DNA of 64,000 nucleotides from Sinomicrobium oceani (GCF_900119185.1 NZ_FPJE01000001.1:284058-348057), one strand, 5' to 3'; counted from the stretch's first letter, positions 8,861-18,928 are shown. The notes: a model not told the origin generated them from the sequence alone. Made by a program: numbers and translations.

Positions 8861-9298
8861 TGTCTATAAAGTTTTTTATTTTGAAAGTCCGGCAAAAATA
8901 CGAAATCGCTAACACTTTTTAAAGTTTTTAATATCTCCTTTTCTTTTCCTCGTATTCCGCAACAAATCTATAGCAAAACCTTCCTATTTTATGCATTTGA
9001 CATTTTATTAATACGCAAAATATAAATTTGTTAATACCGGCACTTCATATCAGACAAAATGATACTATCAATTTTATTTATACGGCAATAATCAAACGAA
9101 ATTTTAAGGGATTGTTAAGCAAGCAGATCACTGACGGAGCTATAAACAAAATAGCGTCACTTTATGCTCTAACGGATCGCTCGGCGTCTTTTACATTTTT
9201 TTCAGTCCTACGGGGTTCCTGTTAGCAAAGTCATAAAAAACGGACGATCTCTAAAAGAACAGGCCCGGTAGTACTACCAGGCCTCGTCTCTGTTTTAT
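8861..9298. other. Gene-free stretch with possible promoters and a hairpin
   Basis: 438 bases between acn and the OsmC gene. It holds candidate minus-strand promoter elements for acn (8893-8900, 8963-8970), a plus-strand TAAATTTG at 9023-9030, and a strong hairpin at 9262-9283 (GGCC-GGTAGT against ACTACC-GGCC) that probably ends the guaA-LysM-osmC transcript. A 65-codon plus frame starting with TTG at 9028 begins inside the promoter element and is not convincing. Confidence 0.5.
9262..9283 (-). terminator. Probable terminator after osmC
   Basis: A 22-base near-palindrome: GGCC, one mismatch, then GGTAGT paired with ACTACC. It lies 16 bases beyond the OsmC-gene stop. The following T tract on the minus strand is weak (CTGTTCTTTT). 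Confidence 0.45.
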
Positions 9299-9712
9299 TT
9301 ATTCGAAGATTCCCCCCCAATGAAATGAAATTTCCTTCTTTATATCCGGGTGCAAGCTGTAATGCACAGGACAGGTCTTGGCAGTGTTCTCCAGCAATTT
9401 CCTGGTTCTTTCTTCCGGATTTACCGGAAAATAAAACGCTACTTTTATTGCGGAAATCCGCCTGGGTGACGCCTCCATGGTTTTTGTTACTTCCGCCACG
9501 GTTTCACTAAGGTCTACCTGCAGGTCTCTGGCTTTGATCCCCATAACCGTAAGCATACAACTCGCCAGTGCCGTAGCTACCGTATCCGTAGGAGAAAAAG
9601 CTTCTCCTTTTCCGTTATTGTCCGTAGGCGCATCGGTAATAAACGTATTACCGGACTGCAGATGTTCGCACACTGTTCTCAGCTCGCCTTTATAGGTTAC
9701 TTTTGAGGTCAT
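9299..9712 (-). CDS. OsmC/Ohr-family peroxide-reducing protein
   Basis: 137 aa, the full OsmC length. The two redox cysteines are Cys52 (ALASCMLTVMG) and Cys114 (AKTCPVHYSL), both in the expected contexts. Family members reduce organic or inorganic peroxides using these cysteines. The start ATG overlaps the stop of the LysM gene by four bases (ATGA), which implies translational coupling. It is closer to the OsmC/YhfA group than to Ohr because of PTDTVATALASC and the H-P-D-I-K C-terminal region. Its electron donor is unknown; bacillithiol genes elsewhere in the window suggest one candidate. Confidence 0.88.
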   Translation of the reverse strand: MTSKVTYKGELRTVCEHLQSGNTFITDAPTDNNGKGEAFSPTDTVATALASCMLTVMGIKARDLQVDLSETVAEVTKTMEASPRRISAIKVAFYFPVNPEERTRKLLENTAKTCPVHYSLHPDIKKEISFHWGGIFE

Positions 9713-11604
9713 TTTGCTTCTTCTATTTCAAGTTTGTCTGTGTACCTTACAATATAAGCTCCGTTATTGTAATATCCTCCGCCAAACGATTTTTTATGAT
9801 AATTGAATTTATTCTCCACATATTCCGTTTCTCCGATACGGGACACCGTTTCGAAAAGGTCTTCATCATAGGCCAGGCGAAGCAATACATCTTTGGTCAT
9901 ATCATATCCCCGCACCGCGTACCTGTTGGGAGAGATACCATATTTATCAAAATAAGCCCTGACAAAAGGATCGCTGTCGGATGAGGCTTTATCTACGGTT
10001 GGATAATGGAACTTCAGATTGGCAAGGTGAAAGTTGGATACGCTCTCCGACTCAAAGGCATTGGTTTTTTTGGTTGTAAAGAGCGTAATCTTATGCTGCC
10101 CGGAACGTGCGGAATTCAGTACGCCCGTCACATTGGTCAGCATAACAATATCTCCGGTTTCCACGATAACCCAGTTTTCCTTAATCTCACTCAGCACCCT
10201 TTTCAGGTCATCGATCTTTATAAATTTATCCTCAGTAGGATTGAGTATATGCACCCCGGACAGTTCGGATTGTAAGCGTTGCCGGACTCCTGCATTTTTC
10301 GAATCGGCAATAACGACAATATGTTTGTCTCCACCATGCAGCTTTATGTAATTGATCATTTTCTCCCGGAGCACCTGGTCATCCGGTACGGTCTGAAATA
10401 TGTTGTCCAGCGGCTTTACAGTGCCTGAAAACGGAAGAAAAACAGGGACTCCGCGCACACCACCGGCAACTTCATTGAAAGGCGTTGAAAGAAATGGCCC
10501 TATGACAGCGTCCACATCTCTGAAATTGTTGGCTGCAAGCAATCTTCCCGTACCCGTCGTACTGGCGCGACTGTCCAGAACTTTTACATTGACGGAAACC
10601 CCGAGTTTTTTAACGGAGTCCAAAGCAGTAAGTGCTCCGGTGTAAAAATCGAGGGATCTGCTCAGCAACTTACTCTCCCTGATCCTTTTTCTAAAATCAT
10701 CACTATCATCTATCTCGTTCAGTTTAAAAGGGAGCACCAGGGCTATATTCACCGTACTTCTACGATTAATACTGTCCGTAAGATGAAATTTCTCCGTAAC
10801 CACGCCGTCTTCCACTTCGAGGTTTGAAGGTAAGGATTGTGGGAGCTTGAGAATCATTCCTTCTTTGAGCCCTCCTTCCTTCAGCTCGGGATTCAGAGCT
10901 TCCAGCTGCTCGCGGGTTACCCCGAGTTTCACTTTCAACCGGTAGAACCCTTCCTTCGGCTGAACCACATAATAGCTGTGCGCATCATCTATAGGCTTTT
11001 CTTTGACACCGGGTTCGTCCGGTACAATAACCTCCTGTCCTTCGCGCAGTACATCACCCATTTCCGGGTTTAGCGCCTCCAGTTCCTCGATGGTTATCCC
11101 GTGCTTATAAGCCACACGCCACTTCCCTTCTTTGGCCTGCACCACATAGGTCCTGGTGTTATCCGGTTCGGGGTCTTTAAAAACTTCCACAGCCTTATAC
11201 TCAAAACGCGGGATGCGTATCTTCTCTTTCTTTTTGAGCTGACGGCTATACAATTCCTTATTGTACTTCTTGATATCGTCCACACTCACATTGTACAGTT
11301 GTGCAATGCTGAACAAGGTTTCTTTACGCCGTACTTTATGGGTGATAAAAGAAACCACTTCCTGTGTCATCTTTTCGCCGTCTGTCTTTGCTTTGTCAGA
11401 CAGCGGAATGATCAGGATCGTATTGACCGTAAGACCGTTTTTCACTTCCGGATTGAGCCGGATGATGTCGGACGGGCTCACCTCGTATTTCCTGGCAATA
11501 CCCGCTATGGTCTCTCCTTTTTTTACGGCATGCGTATCAAAATCCTGTGCATACGCCAAAGAGCCAAAAAAAGCTGCCAGTAAAAAAACTACAAATTTGT
11601 TCAT
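9709..11604 (-). CDS. LysM-repeat periplasmic-binding-fold protein
   Basis: 631 aa. Signal peptide 1-19 (ending AYAQ), then four LysM-type repeats at about 24-67, 88-132, 152-195 and 211-254. The first two have the clearest KKGETIAGIA and RRKETLFSIA starts; the last two are more divergent but both contain EELEALNPE or EQLEALNPE. Residues about 283-620 read as a type I periplasmic-binding (ABC substrate/LpoA-like) fold: VNIALVLPFKL, then VDAVIGPFLSTPFNEVA and GVPVFLPFSG. It should bind peptidoglycan in the periplasm. A role like LpoA, an activator of penicillin-binding proteins, is inference. A TATCTTTG element lies at 11648-11655. The next gene overlaps by four bases. Confidence 0.85.
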   Translation of the reverse strand: MNKFVVFLLAAFFGSLAYAQDFDTHAVKKGETIAGIARKYEVSPSDIIRLNPEVKNGLTVNTILIIPLSDKAKTDGEKMTQEVVSFITHKVRRKETLFSIAQLYNVSVDDIKKYNKELYSRQLKKKEKIRIPRFEYKAVEVFKDPEPDNTRTYVVQAKEGKWRVAYKHGITIEELEALNPEMGDVLREGQEVIVPDEPGVKEKPIDDAHSYYVVQPKEGFYRLKVKLGVTREQLEALNPELKEGGLKEGMILKLPQSLPSNLEVEDGVVTEKFHLTDSINRRSTVNIALVLPFKLNEIDDSDDFRKRIRESKLLSRSLDFYTGALTALDSVKKLGVSVNVKVLDSRASTTGTGRLLAANNFRDVDAVIGPFLSTPFNEVAGGVRGVPVFLPFSGTVKPLDNIFQTVPDDQVLREKMINYIKLHGGDKHIVVIADSKNAGVRQRLQSELSGVHILNPTEDKFIKIDDLKRVLSEIKENWVIVETGDIVMLTNVTGVLNSARSGQHKITLFTTKKTNAFESESVSNFHLANLKFHYPTVDKASSDSDPFVRAYFDKYGISPNRYAVRGYDMTKDVLLRLAYDEDLFETVSRIGETEYVENKFNYHKKSFGGGYYNNGAYIVRYTDKLEIEEAK

Positions 11605-11734
11605 TCGTATTTATTTTTAAGCATTCGGACGAAGGACCTGCCCTAAACAAAGATACGGGCAATTTCAAAGAAACGCCCGGTATATCTTTCAGAACTTCCG
11701 GTTTACCGGTCTGCAAACGGGTAGGCAGGTTCCT

Positions 11735-13264
11735 TTATTCCCATTCTATAGTAGCCGGCGGTTTAGAACTGATGTCGTACACTACTCTATTAACGCCTTT
11801 TACTCTATTTATTATATCATTTGATGTTTTTTGCAGAAAATCGTAGGGAAGATTTACCCAGTCGGCCGTCATACCGTCCGTACTTTCCACGGCCCGTAAT
11901 GCAACACATTTTTCATACGTGCGTTCATCGCCCATAACGCCTACGGAATTTACGGGGAGCAGGATAGCACCTGCCTGCCATACTTTATCATACAATCCCC
12001 AGCTTTTGAGCCCACTGATAAAGATATCGTCCACTTCCTGAAGGATACGCACTTTTTCCGGCGTAATATCGCCGAGAATACGTATCGCCAGACCAGGTCC
12101 GGGGAAGGGGTGTCTTCCCAGCAAGGCTGCATCCATATCCATGGACGCTCCTACTCTCCGTACCTCATCTTTAAAGAGCATACGCAGGGGCTCTACGACT
12201 TTCAGTTTCATAAAATCGGGAAGTCCGCCCACGTTGTGATGACTTTTTATGGTTGCCGAAGGCCCTTTTACCGATATGGATTCGATCACATCGGGATAGA
12301 TCGTTCCCTGACCAAGCCATTTGACATCCTTAATTTTATGAGCTTCATCATCGAACACCTCTATAAAGGTCCGTCCTATGGCTTTCCTTTTCAATTCCGG
12401 GTCTTCCAATCCCTTCAGGGCTTTCATGAAACGGTCCGAAGCATCAACACCTTTTACATTGAGGTCCATGCCTTCGTAACGCTCCAATACTTTTTCAAAT
12501 TCGTTCTTACGGAGCAGCCCGTTGTTTACGAATATACAGTGCAGGTTCTCTCCTATGGCTTTGTGCAACAAAACCGCTGCTACGGATGAGTCTACTCCTC
12601 CGGAGAGGGCCAGGACCACCTTGTCGTTTCCGAGTTGCTCTTTGAGAACGTCAACGGTCATATCCACAAAATTGTCCGGGGTCCAGCTCTGGGCTACTCC
12701 TGCTATTTTTACCAGGAAGTTTTCCAGTATTTTTTTTCCATCTGTAGAGTGATATACTTCCGGATGAAATTGTATGGCATAGGTCGGTTCCCCTTCTATC
12801 TTGTAGGCCGCATTTTCCACATCGGTCGTGCTGGCAAGTTTTACCGCTCCTTCAGGCAATGCTTTGATCGTATCACTGTGGCTCATCCAAACCTGGGTTC
12901 CCGGAGAGACACCCTCAAAAAAGGCCTCTTCTTCGACAATATAAGACAGGTTTGCCCTTCCGTACTCCCGGGTATTGGAAGGCGCTACGTTACCTCCTCC
13001 GAAATGAGCAAGGTATTGTGCACCATAGCAAACGCCAAGCAGTGGGATCTTGCCGCGTATAGCGGATAAGTCCGGATGCGGCGCATCCTCTGCCCTTACG
13101 GAAAACGGGCTTCCGGAAAGTATTACCGCCTTATAGCGCGCCATATCTTCCGGCAAATGATTGAATGGGTGAATTTCGCAGTAAATGTTTAGCTCGCGAA
13201 CCCTTCGAGCGATGAGTTGTGTGTACTGCGAACCGAAATCTAAAATAAGTACGTCGTGTTGCAT
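11735..13264 (-). CDS. guaA: GMP synthase (glutamine-hydrolysing)
   Basis: 509 aa starting [13 protein letters not shown] at 13264; a TTG two codons earlier is less likely. The N-terminal class I amidotransferase has its catalytic Cys79 in LLGVCYGAQ and a His/Glu pair in FHPEVYH. The ATP-pyrophosphatase P-loop is [10 protein letters not shown], and the C-terminal dimerisation domain ends KPPATIEWE as in other GuaA. It converts XMP to GMP. A full-consensus promoter ends four bases before the ATG, so the mRNA may have almost no leader. Downstream lie the LysM and OsmC genes on the same strand, 130 bases away. Confidence 0.97.
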   Translation of the reverse strand: MQHDVLILDFGSQYTQLIARRVRELNIYCEIHPFNHLPEDMARYKAVILSGSPFSVRAEDAPHPDLSAIRGKIPLLGVCYGAQYLAHFGGGNVAPSNTREYGRANLSYIVEEEAFFEGVSPGTQVWMSHSDTIKALPEGAVKLASTTDVENAAYKIEGEPTYAIQFHPEVYHSTDGKKILENFLVKIAGVAQSWTPDNFVDMTVDVLKEQLGNDKVVLALSGGVDSSVAAVLLHKAIGENLHCIFVNNGLLRKNEFEKVLERYEGMDLNVKGVDASDRFMKALKGLEDPELKRKAIGRTFIEVFDDEAHKIKDVKWLGQGTIYPDVIESISVKGPSATIKSHHNVGGLPDFMKLKVVEPLRMLFKDEVRRVGASMDMDAALLGRHPFPGPGLAIRILGDITPEKVRILQEVDDIFISGLKSWGLYDKVWQAGAILLPVNSVGVMGDERTYEKCVALRAVESTDGMTADWVNLPYDFLQKTSNDIINRVKGVNRVVYDISSKPPATIEWE

Positions 13265-13267
13265 GCG

Positions 13268-13297
13268 CAAAAATACTACTAAATATCAAAAATCAAA
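13268..13297 (-). promoter_or_regulatory. guaA promoter abutting the start codon
   Basis: On the minus strand TTTG (13297-13294), 18 bases of spacer, then TATTTTTG (13275-13268). The ATG starts at 13264. With the usual four to six bases between this element and the transcription start, the mRNA would begin at or next to the ATG. Confidence 0.6.
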
Positions 13298-13337
13298 TCT
13301 CAAATCCTAAATTCCTCTTATAGTTATCCAAAAACTA

Positions 13338-14711
13338 TTACTTCATCGTATCGAGGATCATTTTTATATCTTCTTCGGTGGTATCCGGGTTGATAAAACA
13401 AAAACGGGAAACCGTCTCATACGTATCTCCGTTTTTCCATTTGGTCGGGGTCACCAGCGCGAGTCCTGCTTTGTGGTTTTTATAGGTCCAGTTCGTGTAG
13501 TCATCCGGTGTCCATCCCTTACGACGATACAGCACACAAGACAAACCGGGCTCGCGCACGAGTTCCAGGTCGGGGTTTTCTTCGATGAGATTTGCAGCTA
13601 TTTTTGCCAGTTCAATTCCACGTTCCACGGCTTCCTTATACATTTTTGTACCGTGCATAGCAAGAGAAAACCATAAGGGTAATCCCCTTACCCTTCGGGT
13701 CAGCTGTATCTGGTAATCGGCCGGATTGAAACCCTGAGCCCCCTCGTCTTTGAAAATATCGAGATATGATCCTTCCTGGGCATGCGCTTTTCTGGCCAGT
13801 TCGGGCTTTTTATAGATGACCGCCCCACAATCGTAAGGGGAGAACAACCATTTGTGCGGATCTATAGTAATACTGTCAGCACTTTCGATACCCCGGAACA
13901 AATGTCTTACGGAATCGGCAGCAAGTGCTCCTCCTCCGTAAGCGGCATCGACGTGAAACCAAAGCTGTTCTTTTTTACAGATCCCGGCAATCCCATCCAG
14001 ATCGTCTATAATACCCGCGTTTGTAGTTCCCCCCGTGGCGACTACTGCAAACAGGCGGTTTCTCTGCTCGTCCGACAAATGGTCTATGGTATATCGCAAT
14101 CCTTCTTGAGTCAACCGGTCTTCGGAATCGACAAGGTAAACGTCCGCATCGATAACTTTTGCCATAGCTTTTATAGAGGAATGTGCTCCTATGGATGTTA
14201 TGATCAGGCCCCGGTCGCGGTTGTGTTCGCCACAGACAGAACGCCAGGCCTCACGGGCAGTAACCATAGCCGAGAGATTTGCGGCAGTCCCGCCACTGGT
14301 AAACACTCCGAACGCTCCTTCGGGAAGCCCGGTCAGGGAAACCAACCATTTCATCGCTTCATTTTCGCAATAAATCCCACCGGCTCCTTCCATCCAGTAT
14401 GCCCCGTGAATACTGGAAGCAGACGTTACCAGATCGAACATCACAGCCGCACGGGTCGGCGAAGCCGGAACAAAAGCGAGATGTCTGGGATGATCTATAG
14501 GCACAGTTGCCTTGACCAGGACATCTCTGAACAACTGGAACGCTTTTTCCCCACCAATACCATCGGGAGTGATCGTTTCCCCTACCAATCCTCGCAATTC
14601 CTCTTCTTTTTTGGGGTGACCTAATTCCGGTGAAGTCTGGGTAATCCTGTTTATGGCGTACTTCATGACATCGAGTGTCATTTCCACCACATCCATATCT
14701 ATGTTATGCAT
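13338..14711 (-). CDS. PLP-dependent group II decarboxylase
   Basis: 457 aa. Pyridoxal-dependent decarboxylase family (aromatic-amino-acid/glutamate decarboxylase group). Key features: TSGGTAANLSA (138-148) for cofactor phosphate, HVDAAYGG (253-260) with the ring-binding Asp, and the Schiff-base lysine Lys287 in TIDPHKWLF. The C-terminal third carries the usual small domain with RGLPLWFSL. The substrate (aromatic amino acid, or another L-amino acid) cannot be deduced. It ends 74 bases before guaA on the same strand with no terminator between, so read-through is possible. A TATCTTTG element is at 14729-14736. Confidence 0.88.
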   Translation of the reverse strand: MHNIDMDVVEMTLDVMKYAINRITQTSPELGHPKKEEELRGLVGETITPDGIGGEKAFQLFRDVLVKATVPIDHPRHLAFVPASPTRAAVMFDLVTSASSIHGAYWMEGAGGIYCENEAMKWLVSLTGLPEGAFGVFTSGGTAANLSAMVTAREAWRSVCGEHNRDRGLIITSIGAHSSIKAMAKVIDADVYLVDSEDRLTQEGLRYTIDHLSDEQRNRLFAVVATGGTTNAGIIDDLDGIAGICKKEQLWFHVDAAYGGGALAADSVRHLFRGIESADSITIDPHKWLFSPYDCGAVIYKKPELARKAHAQEGSYLDIFKDEGAQGFNPADYQIQLTRRVRGLPLWFSLAMHGTKMYKEAVERGIELAKIAANLIEENPDLELVREPGLSCVLYRRKGWTPDDYTNWTYKNHKAGLALVTPTKWKNGDTYETVSRFCFINPDTTEEDIKMILDTMK

Positions 14712-14844
14712 ATTTTATTTCTTTCCGGCAAAGATACATATTGCCTACTTAGCGCTCTCGTCTAAAAGGCATCCCGGAAACTTTTTTTATTATGAAAAAC
14801 AAAAAAGAAATTGTAAATTAATAGGCTAAACGTATCCCTGCCCT

Positions 14845-15384
14845 ATGAATATTCTCGATTCCATAAAAAACGAGCTCCGAAAAGCTGTTACCAAACCCAA
14901 GCACCGTTTTCGTTATTTTTCCATGGCTACCTGCGGAATTCACGGCCACGTACGCCAGCGCATGCTTGTATTACGGGATGTTGCCGACGACTTCACCCTC
15001 ACTGCATATACCGACAGCAGGTCTAAAAAAATGACACATCTGCGGGAAAACAGCGAAGTGAGCCTCTTGTTTTTCAATCCGTCCAAATTTATACAGATCA
15101 CCATGACCGCCAGGGTACAGGTAGATAACAACGAAGAGACGATACTCAATTTGTGGAACCGTATAAAACCAAGATCACGAAAAGATTATATTACAGAACT
15201 CCCTCCCGGAACCATGATCCAGGACCCGTCGGAAATAGAACATCAGGACAACATTCACTACTTTACCGTATTACGACTGATCCCGGAAAAAATCGAATAC
15301 GTAAAACTACAGAAGATCAACCACCTGAGAATACTCTTCTGCCGGGAAGACCATACATGGAGCAGCACCTACCTGGTACCGTAA
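14845..15384 (+). CDS. Pyridoxamine 5'-phosphate oxidase-like flavin protein
   Basis: 179 aa. The split-barrel fold is suggested by FSMATCGIHGHVRQRMLVLRDV followed by YTDSRSKKMTHLRENSEVSLLFFNPS, the phosphate/flavin-binding region of the PNPOx-like family, and a C-terminal strand FTVLRLIPEKIEYVKL. The length is shorter than true PdxH (about 215 aa) and the pyridoxal-phosphate C-terminal signature is not visible, so it is better called PNPOx-like (FMN, F420 or haem-binding relatives exist). It is divergent from the decarboxylase and convergent with bshC, three bases from its stop. Confidence 0.8.
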   Translation: MNILDSIKNELRKAVTKPKHRFRYFSMATCGIHGHVRQRMLVLRDVADDFTLTAYTDSRSKKMTHLRENSEVSLLFFNPSKFIQITMTARVQVDNNEETILNLWNRIKPRSRKDYITELPPGTMIQDPSEIEHQDNIHYFTVLRLIPEKIEYVKLQKINHLRILFCREDHTWSSTYLVP

Positions 15385-15387
15385 TCT

Positions 15388-16998
15388 CTACGCCTGTGGA
15401 GTCAGCACATAAAAATCCCCCTTTAAAGGGTCCAGCTCATCCAGCAGTAGCGAAATGAGAGCCTTACCGTATTGCTCGTAAAACTGGGAAAAATTAACAG
15501 TACGTTCCTGTAAGGATTGTCCCGGGAATAATTCATTCTGAATTTCTGTCATCCGGATGACCTGGTCGGACAGTTTTCTCTTTTGTGCCTTTAACAACCT
15601 CTTCTCCAGTTTATCCAAACCTTTCAACTGTTTTTTTTCCTGTGCCCTTACGGCGTTTAAAAAGGTTTTATCGGTTTTTTCTGCCAGTTCGTACATTTCC
15701 CTGAACTGTTCCTGAAGATGTTTTTTCTGCGGGGTAAAATCGATATCGACATCACTGATCTCCCTTACTTTTTTATTGATAAAGGCATCTCTTTTCAAAA
15801 AGAGGGCTTCCGGGCTGATACGCAGGTTTTCCAGCTTGCTGCGTTGTTTCGCACTAACCAGCAAAACGGAATTACGAACGAGCAATACCGGAAAAGGTAC
15901 TTTTTCTTCTTCGAAAAATCCTTTCAGCTGCAACCAGTAGGCTATTTCTCCTCCACCTCCTATGTAACAGAGATTGGGCAATATAACTTCCTGGTAGAGC
16001 GGACGAAGTATGACATTCGGAGAAAATTTCTGTGGTTCCTCCTGCAGGTGCTGCAGCAAGGCTTCTTTACTCCACGTGATATCCGTATCTACAACACCGT
16101 AGGTATCTCCGGCTTTCCCGATACGTTCCCGTAACCCCTCATCCAGATAAAAAAGATTGATCTCCCGGGGATTCACCTGAAGATTATAGTTTCCGTCAGC
16201 TTCCTTAAGCGCTTCGGAAGTTCCGGAAACGCTGCGGTAGGCTACATTGCGAAATATATCATTCTCCGCATATGGTATAAACAGCTCTTTGAGACTGCGA
16301 TCGTCACCATCTACGATAACGAGGCCATATTCACCAAAAAGTTCATTCACGAGAAAACGGGTCGCGGAGGCCAGGTTGTCGTGCTCCAGATATGCCTTTT
16401 CAAAAAGCTGCTTGAGAAATTCCGACGAAGCTCCGGGCCCGAGCTCCGCAGCAAACAACCGGTACACCTCATCCAGTCCGTCGGTAGAAAATCTTCCTAC
16501 GGCCCCTCCGGAGCTACGATTCCAGCAGAAGTTTTTCCCATGAACATTAAAATGATTGATCTCTTCGAAGTCATGGTCTTCCGTAGCCATCCAATATACC
16601 GGAACAAAATGATAGCCGGCATATTCCGAAGCCAGTTGCCTGGCCAGTTTTAGAGTAGTTATAATTTTGTAGAGAAAATAGGAAGGCCCCGTAAAAAGAT
16701 TAAGCTGATGCCCTGTTGTTATGGTAAAGGTATTCTCCGAGCGTAACGCATGAATATTGGATGATGTCTCCGCGGTCATTACCGTATGGGCATATTGCCG
16801 TTCGAGAGCATCGGCAAGCACCTGGCGTGTATCTCCGGAATACGATCCCTGCTTTTCACGGAGCTGTTCTTTGAAACTCCCCATTTCCGGAAAGCGATTA
16901 TAAAAAGGTTTCAATACCGGTTCCTGCTCTACATAATCGCAAATCAGTTTCGAAAAATATCCGGTTTTTCGGTATGAAACACACGCATCAGGCATCAT
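15388..16998 (-). CDS. bshC: Putative cysteine ligase of bacillithiol synthesis
   Basis: 536 aa from ATG at 16998. A longer frame to 17115 is open but contains a promoter-like TATCTTTA (17022-17029), and family members begin close to the CVSYRKTGYFS motif found here. Typical BshC blocks: TITTGHQLNLFTGPSYFLYKI (around 110-130), PVYWMATEDHDFEEINHF, and IGGGGEIAYWLQLK, followed by a coiled-coil region (about 450-510). BshC is thought to join cysteine to glucosaminyl-malate, the last step of bacillithiol synthesis. bshB1 lies 38 kb away in this window; bshA is not here. Confidence 0.92.
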   Translation of the reverse strand: MMPDACVSYRKTGYFSKLICDYVEQEPVLKPFYNRFPEMGSFKEQLREKQGSYSGDTRQVLADALERQYAHTVMTAETSSNIHALRSENTFTITTGHQLNLFTGPSYFLYKIITTLKLARQLASEYAGYHFVPVYWMATEDHDFEEINHFNVHGKNFCWNRSSGGAVGRFSTDGLDEVYRLFAAELGPGASSEFLKQLFEKAYLEHDNLASATRFLVNELFGEYGLVIVDGDDRSLKELFIPYAENDIFRNVAYRSVSGTSEALKEADGNYNLQVNPREINLFYLDEGLRERIGKAGDTYGVVDTDITWSKEALLQHLQEEPQKFSPNVILRPLYQEVILPNLCYIGGGGEIAYWLQLKGFFEEEKVPFPVLLVRNSVLLVSAKQRSKLENLRISPEALFLKRDAFINKKVREISDVDIDFTPQKKHLQEQFREMYELAEKTDKTFLNAVRAQEKKQLKGLDKLEKRLLKAQKRKLSDQVIRMTEIQNELFPGQSLQERTVNFSQFYEQYGKALISLLLDELDPLKGDFYVLTPQA

Positions 16999-17227
16999 AT
17001 AAATAAGGATTTTTAAACGGGTAAAGATAAAATTCTTTACGGTACGGTCTCTAAAAATTACGTTAAGATGCACCTTCCTTTCACGTACACCACAAAACAC
17101 ACCATAAAAAAGCAATGATCGTCACGATTTATAACCATCTGCATTATGGTGTGTATACTGTAAACTATGCGGTTTTGTCTTATAAGTACTTATTCTTTAT
17201 TTTAGCGGCTCATAACCGAACTGATTC

Positions 17228-18928
17228 ATGCGATTACTCCACATCCTATTTTTTGTACTGCCTTTTATTGCGGCTTCCGCGCAGGAAACCTATCCCAAAG
17301 ATTATTTTCGCGCTCCACTGGACATCCCTTTATTGCTTTCCGGAACCTTCGGCGAACTCCGCTCCAATCATTTCCATTCCGGAACAGATATAAAGACGCA
17401 ACAACGGGAAGGGCTACGTGCTTTTGCTATCGGTGATGGTTATGTGTCACGGATCAACATTTCGCCCTGGGGATACGGCAAGGCACTATACATTACCCAC
17501 CCTAACGGATACACATCCGTCTACGCGCATTTGCAGAAATTCGGTCCGGAAATCGAAGCTTATGTCAAGAAGCAGCAATACGAACAGGAATCATACAGCA
17601 TAGAACTTTTTCCTCAGCCCGATGAGCTCCCTGTTAAACAATCGGATGTGATCGCCTATACGGGCAATACCGGAAGCAGTGGTGGTCCGCACCTGCATTT
17701 CGAGATCAGGGACACGGAAACGGAAAAACCCATCAACCCCCTGTTTTTCGGACTCAACGTTAAAGATGCCCAGTCTCCCGTAATTCAGGAACTCTATGCA
17801 TATCCGCTAAGTGACAGCTCACAGGTAAACCGCTCCGGAGATCCGATCCCCGTTAATTTTCGCAGGCAGCCCGACGGCACTCTGCTGGCCGACAAAATCG
17901 ATGCTTCCGGACCTATAGGCTTCGGTGTACGGGCTTATGACCGACAGGATCTCGCGTACAACAAAAACGGGGCTTATGCCGTACAAATGTCTGTAAACGG
18001 TACTACCTATCTTTATTACGATTTTAAAACCTTCTCTTTTGCAGAAAGCAGACACATCAATACGCTTATCGACTACGGGCATTATGTCCGCGAAAGACAA
18101 CGTATCCAAAAATGTTTTATCTCTCCCGGAAATACACTGAATATCTACAACAAAAGACTGAACGAAGGCATTATTGATATCCGGGACGGGATGGATTATA
18201 CCATCATCATCGAAGTAAGCGATTTTGAAGGCAATACCAATGTCCTGAAAATCCCGGTCAACGGAAAACAACAGGAGATCCTCCATAAAAAAGAGATAAA
18301 AATCACCCCTAATTACCTGCGAACGAAACGTGAGAATATTTATGCCGAAGGGAAAGTCACCGTATTCTTTCCAGCATATACGTTTTATGAAGATCTCTAT
18401 TTCGATCTGAAGGACAACGGAAACGGCTCTTACGAAATACACAACGAAGAAGTACCGGTGCAACGAAACTACACCTTGTCTTTTGACGTTTCCGACTATC
18501 CCGAAACAGAACGCAAACAATGGTTTATAGCACACCTGGACCGACGCGGACGGCCTTCTTACGAGACTACCTTCAAAAGAGGCAATACGTTCTCTACCCA
18601 CACCAAAAGACTCGGAACATTTACGCTGGAGAAAGATTCGACAGCACCTAAAATTATCCCGGTGAATTTCAAGGACAGACAATGGCTGTCCAATTACCAT
18701 TACCTGAAAGTAAAGATATCGGACGACCTCAGCGGCATTGCATCATACCGTGCTACCATTAACGGCAGATGGGTACTGATGGAATACGAACCTAAAGATA
18801 ATACGCTTACTTATGATTTCGAAGATCTGACACTGGAAGGCTCCAGGCACGATCTTGAAATTTCGGTAACAGACAATGTCGGGAACAGCACTACCTTTAA
18901 AGCCACGTTTCACCGGGCGAAAAAGTAA
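17228..18928 (+). CDS. Secreted M23-family metallopeptidase
   Basis: 566 aa. Signal peptide 1-19 (ending ASAQ). The M23 (LytM-like) zinc peptidase domain spans about 35-190: ligands His50 and Asp54 in HFHSGTD, then the HLH pair at 155-157 in SSGGPHLHFEIR. The following 370 residues are beta-rich, with no motif I recognise. Such enzymes cut peptidoglycan cross-links or related peptides in the envelope. It is divergent from bshC. The gap after it is short and holds a promoter for the next gene on the same strand. Confidence 0.9.
   Translation: MRLLHILFFVLPFIAASAQETYPKDYFRAPLDIPLLLSGTFGELRSNHFHSGTDIKTQQREGLRAFAIGDGYVSRINISPWGYGKALYITHPNGYTSVYAHLQKFGPEIEAYVKKQQYEQESYSIELFPQPDELPVKQSDVIAYTGNTGSSGGPHLHFEIRDTETEKPINPLFFGLNVKDAQSPVIQELYAYPLSDSSQVNRSGDPIPVNFRRQPDGTLLADKIDASGPIGFGVRAYDRQDLAYNKNGAYAVQMSVNGTTYLYYDFKTFSFAESRHINTLIDYGHYVRERQRIQKCFISPGNTLNIYNKRLNEGIIDIRDGMDYTIIIEVSDFEGNTNVLKIPVNGKQQEILHKKEIKITPNYLRTKRENIYAEGKVTVFFPAYTFYEDLYFDLKDNGNGSYEIHNEEVPVQRNYTLSFDVSDYPETERKQWFIAHLDRRGRPSYETTFKRGNTFSTHTKRLGTFTLEKDSTAPKIIPVNFKDRQWLSNYHYLKVKISDDLSGIASYRATINGRWVLMEYEPKDNTLTYDFEDLTLEGSRHDLEISVTDNVGNSTTFKATFHRAKK

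Noticed and set aside
9028..9225. 65-codon plus-strand frame in the acn/osmC gap
   Set aside because: It starts with TTG inside a -7-like element, has no family likeness and no supporting context.
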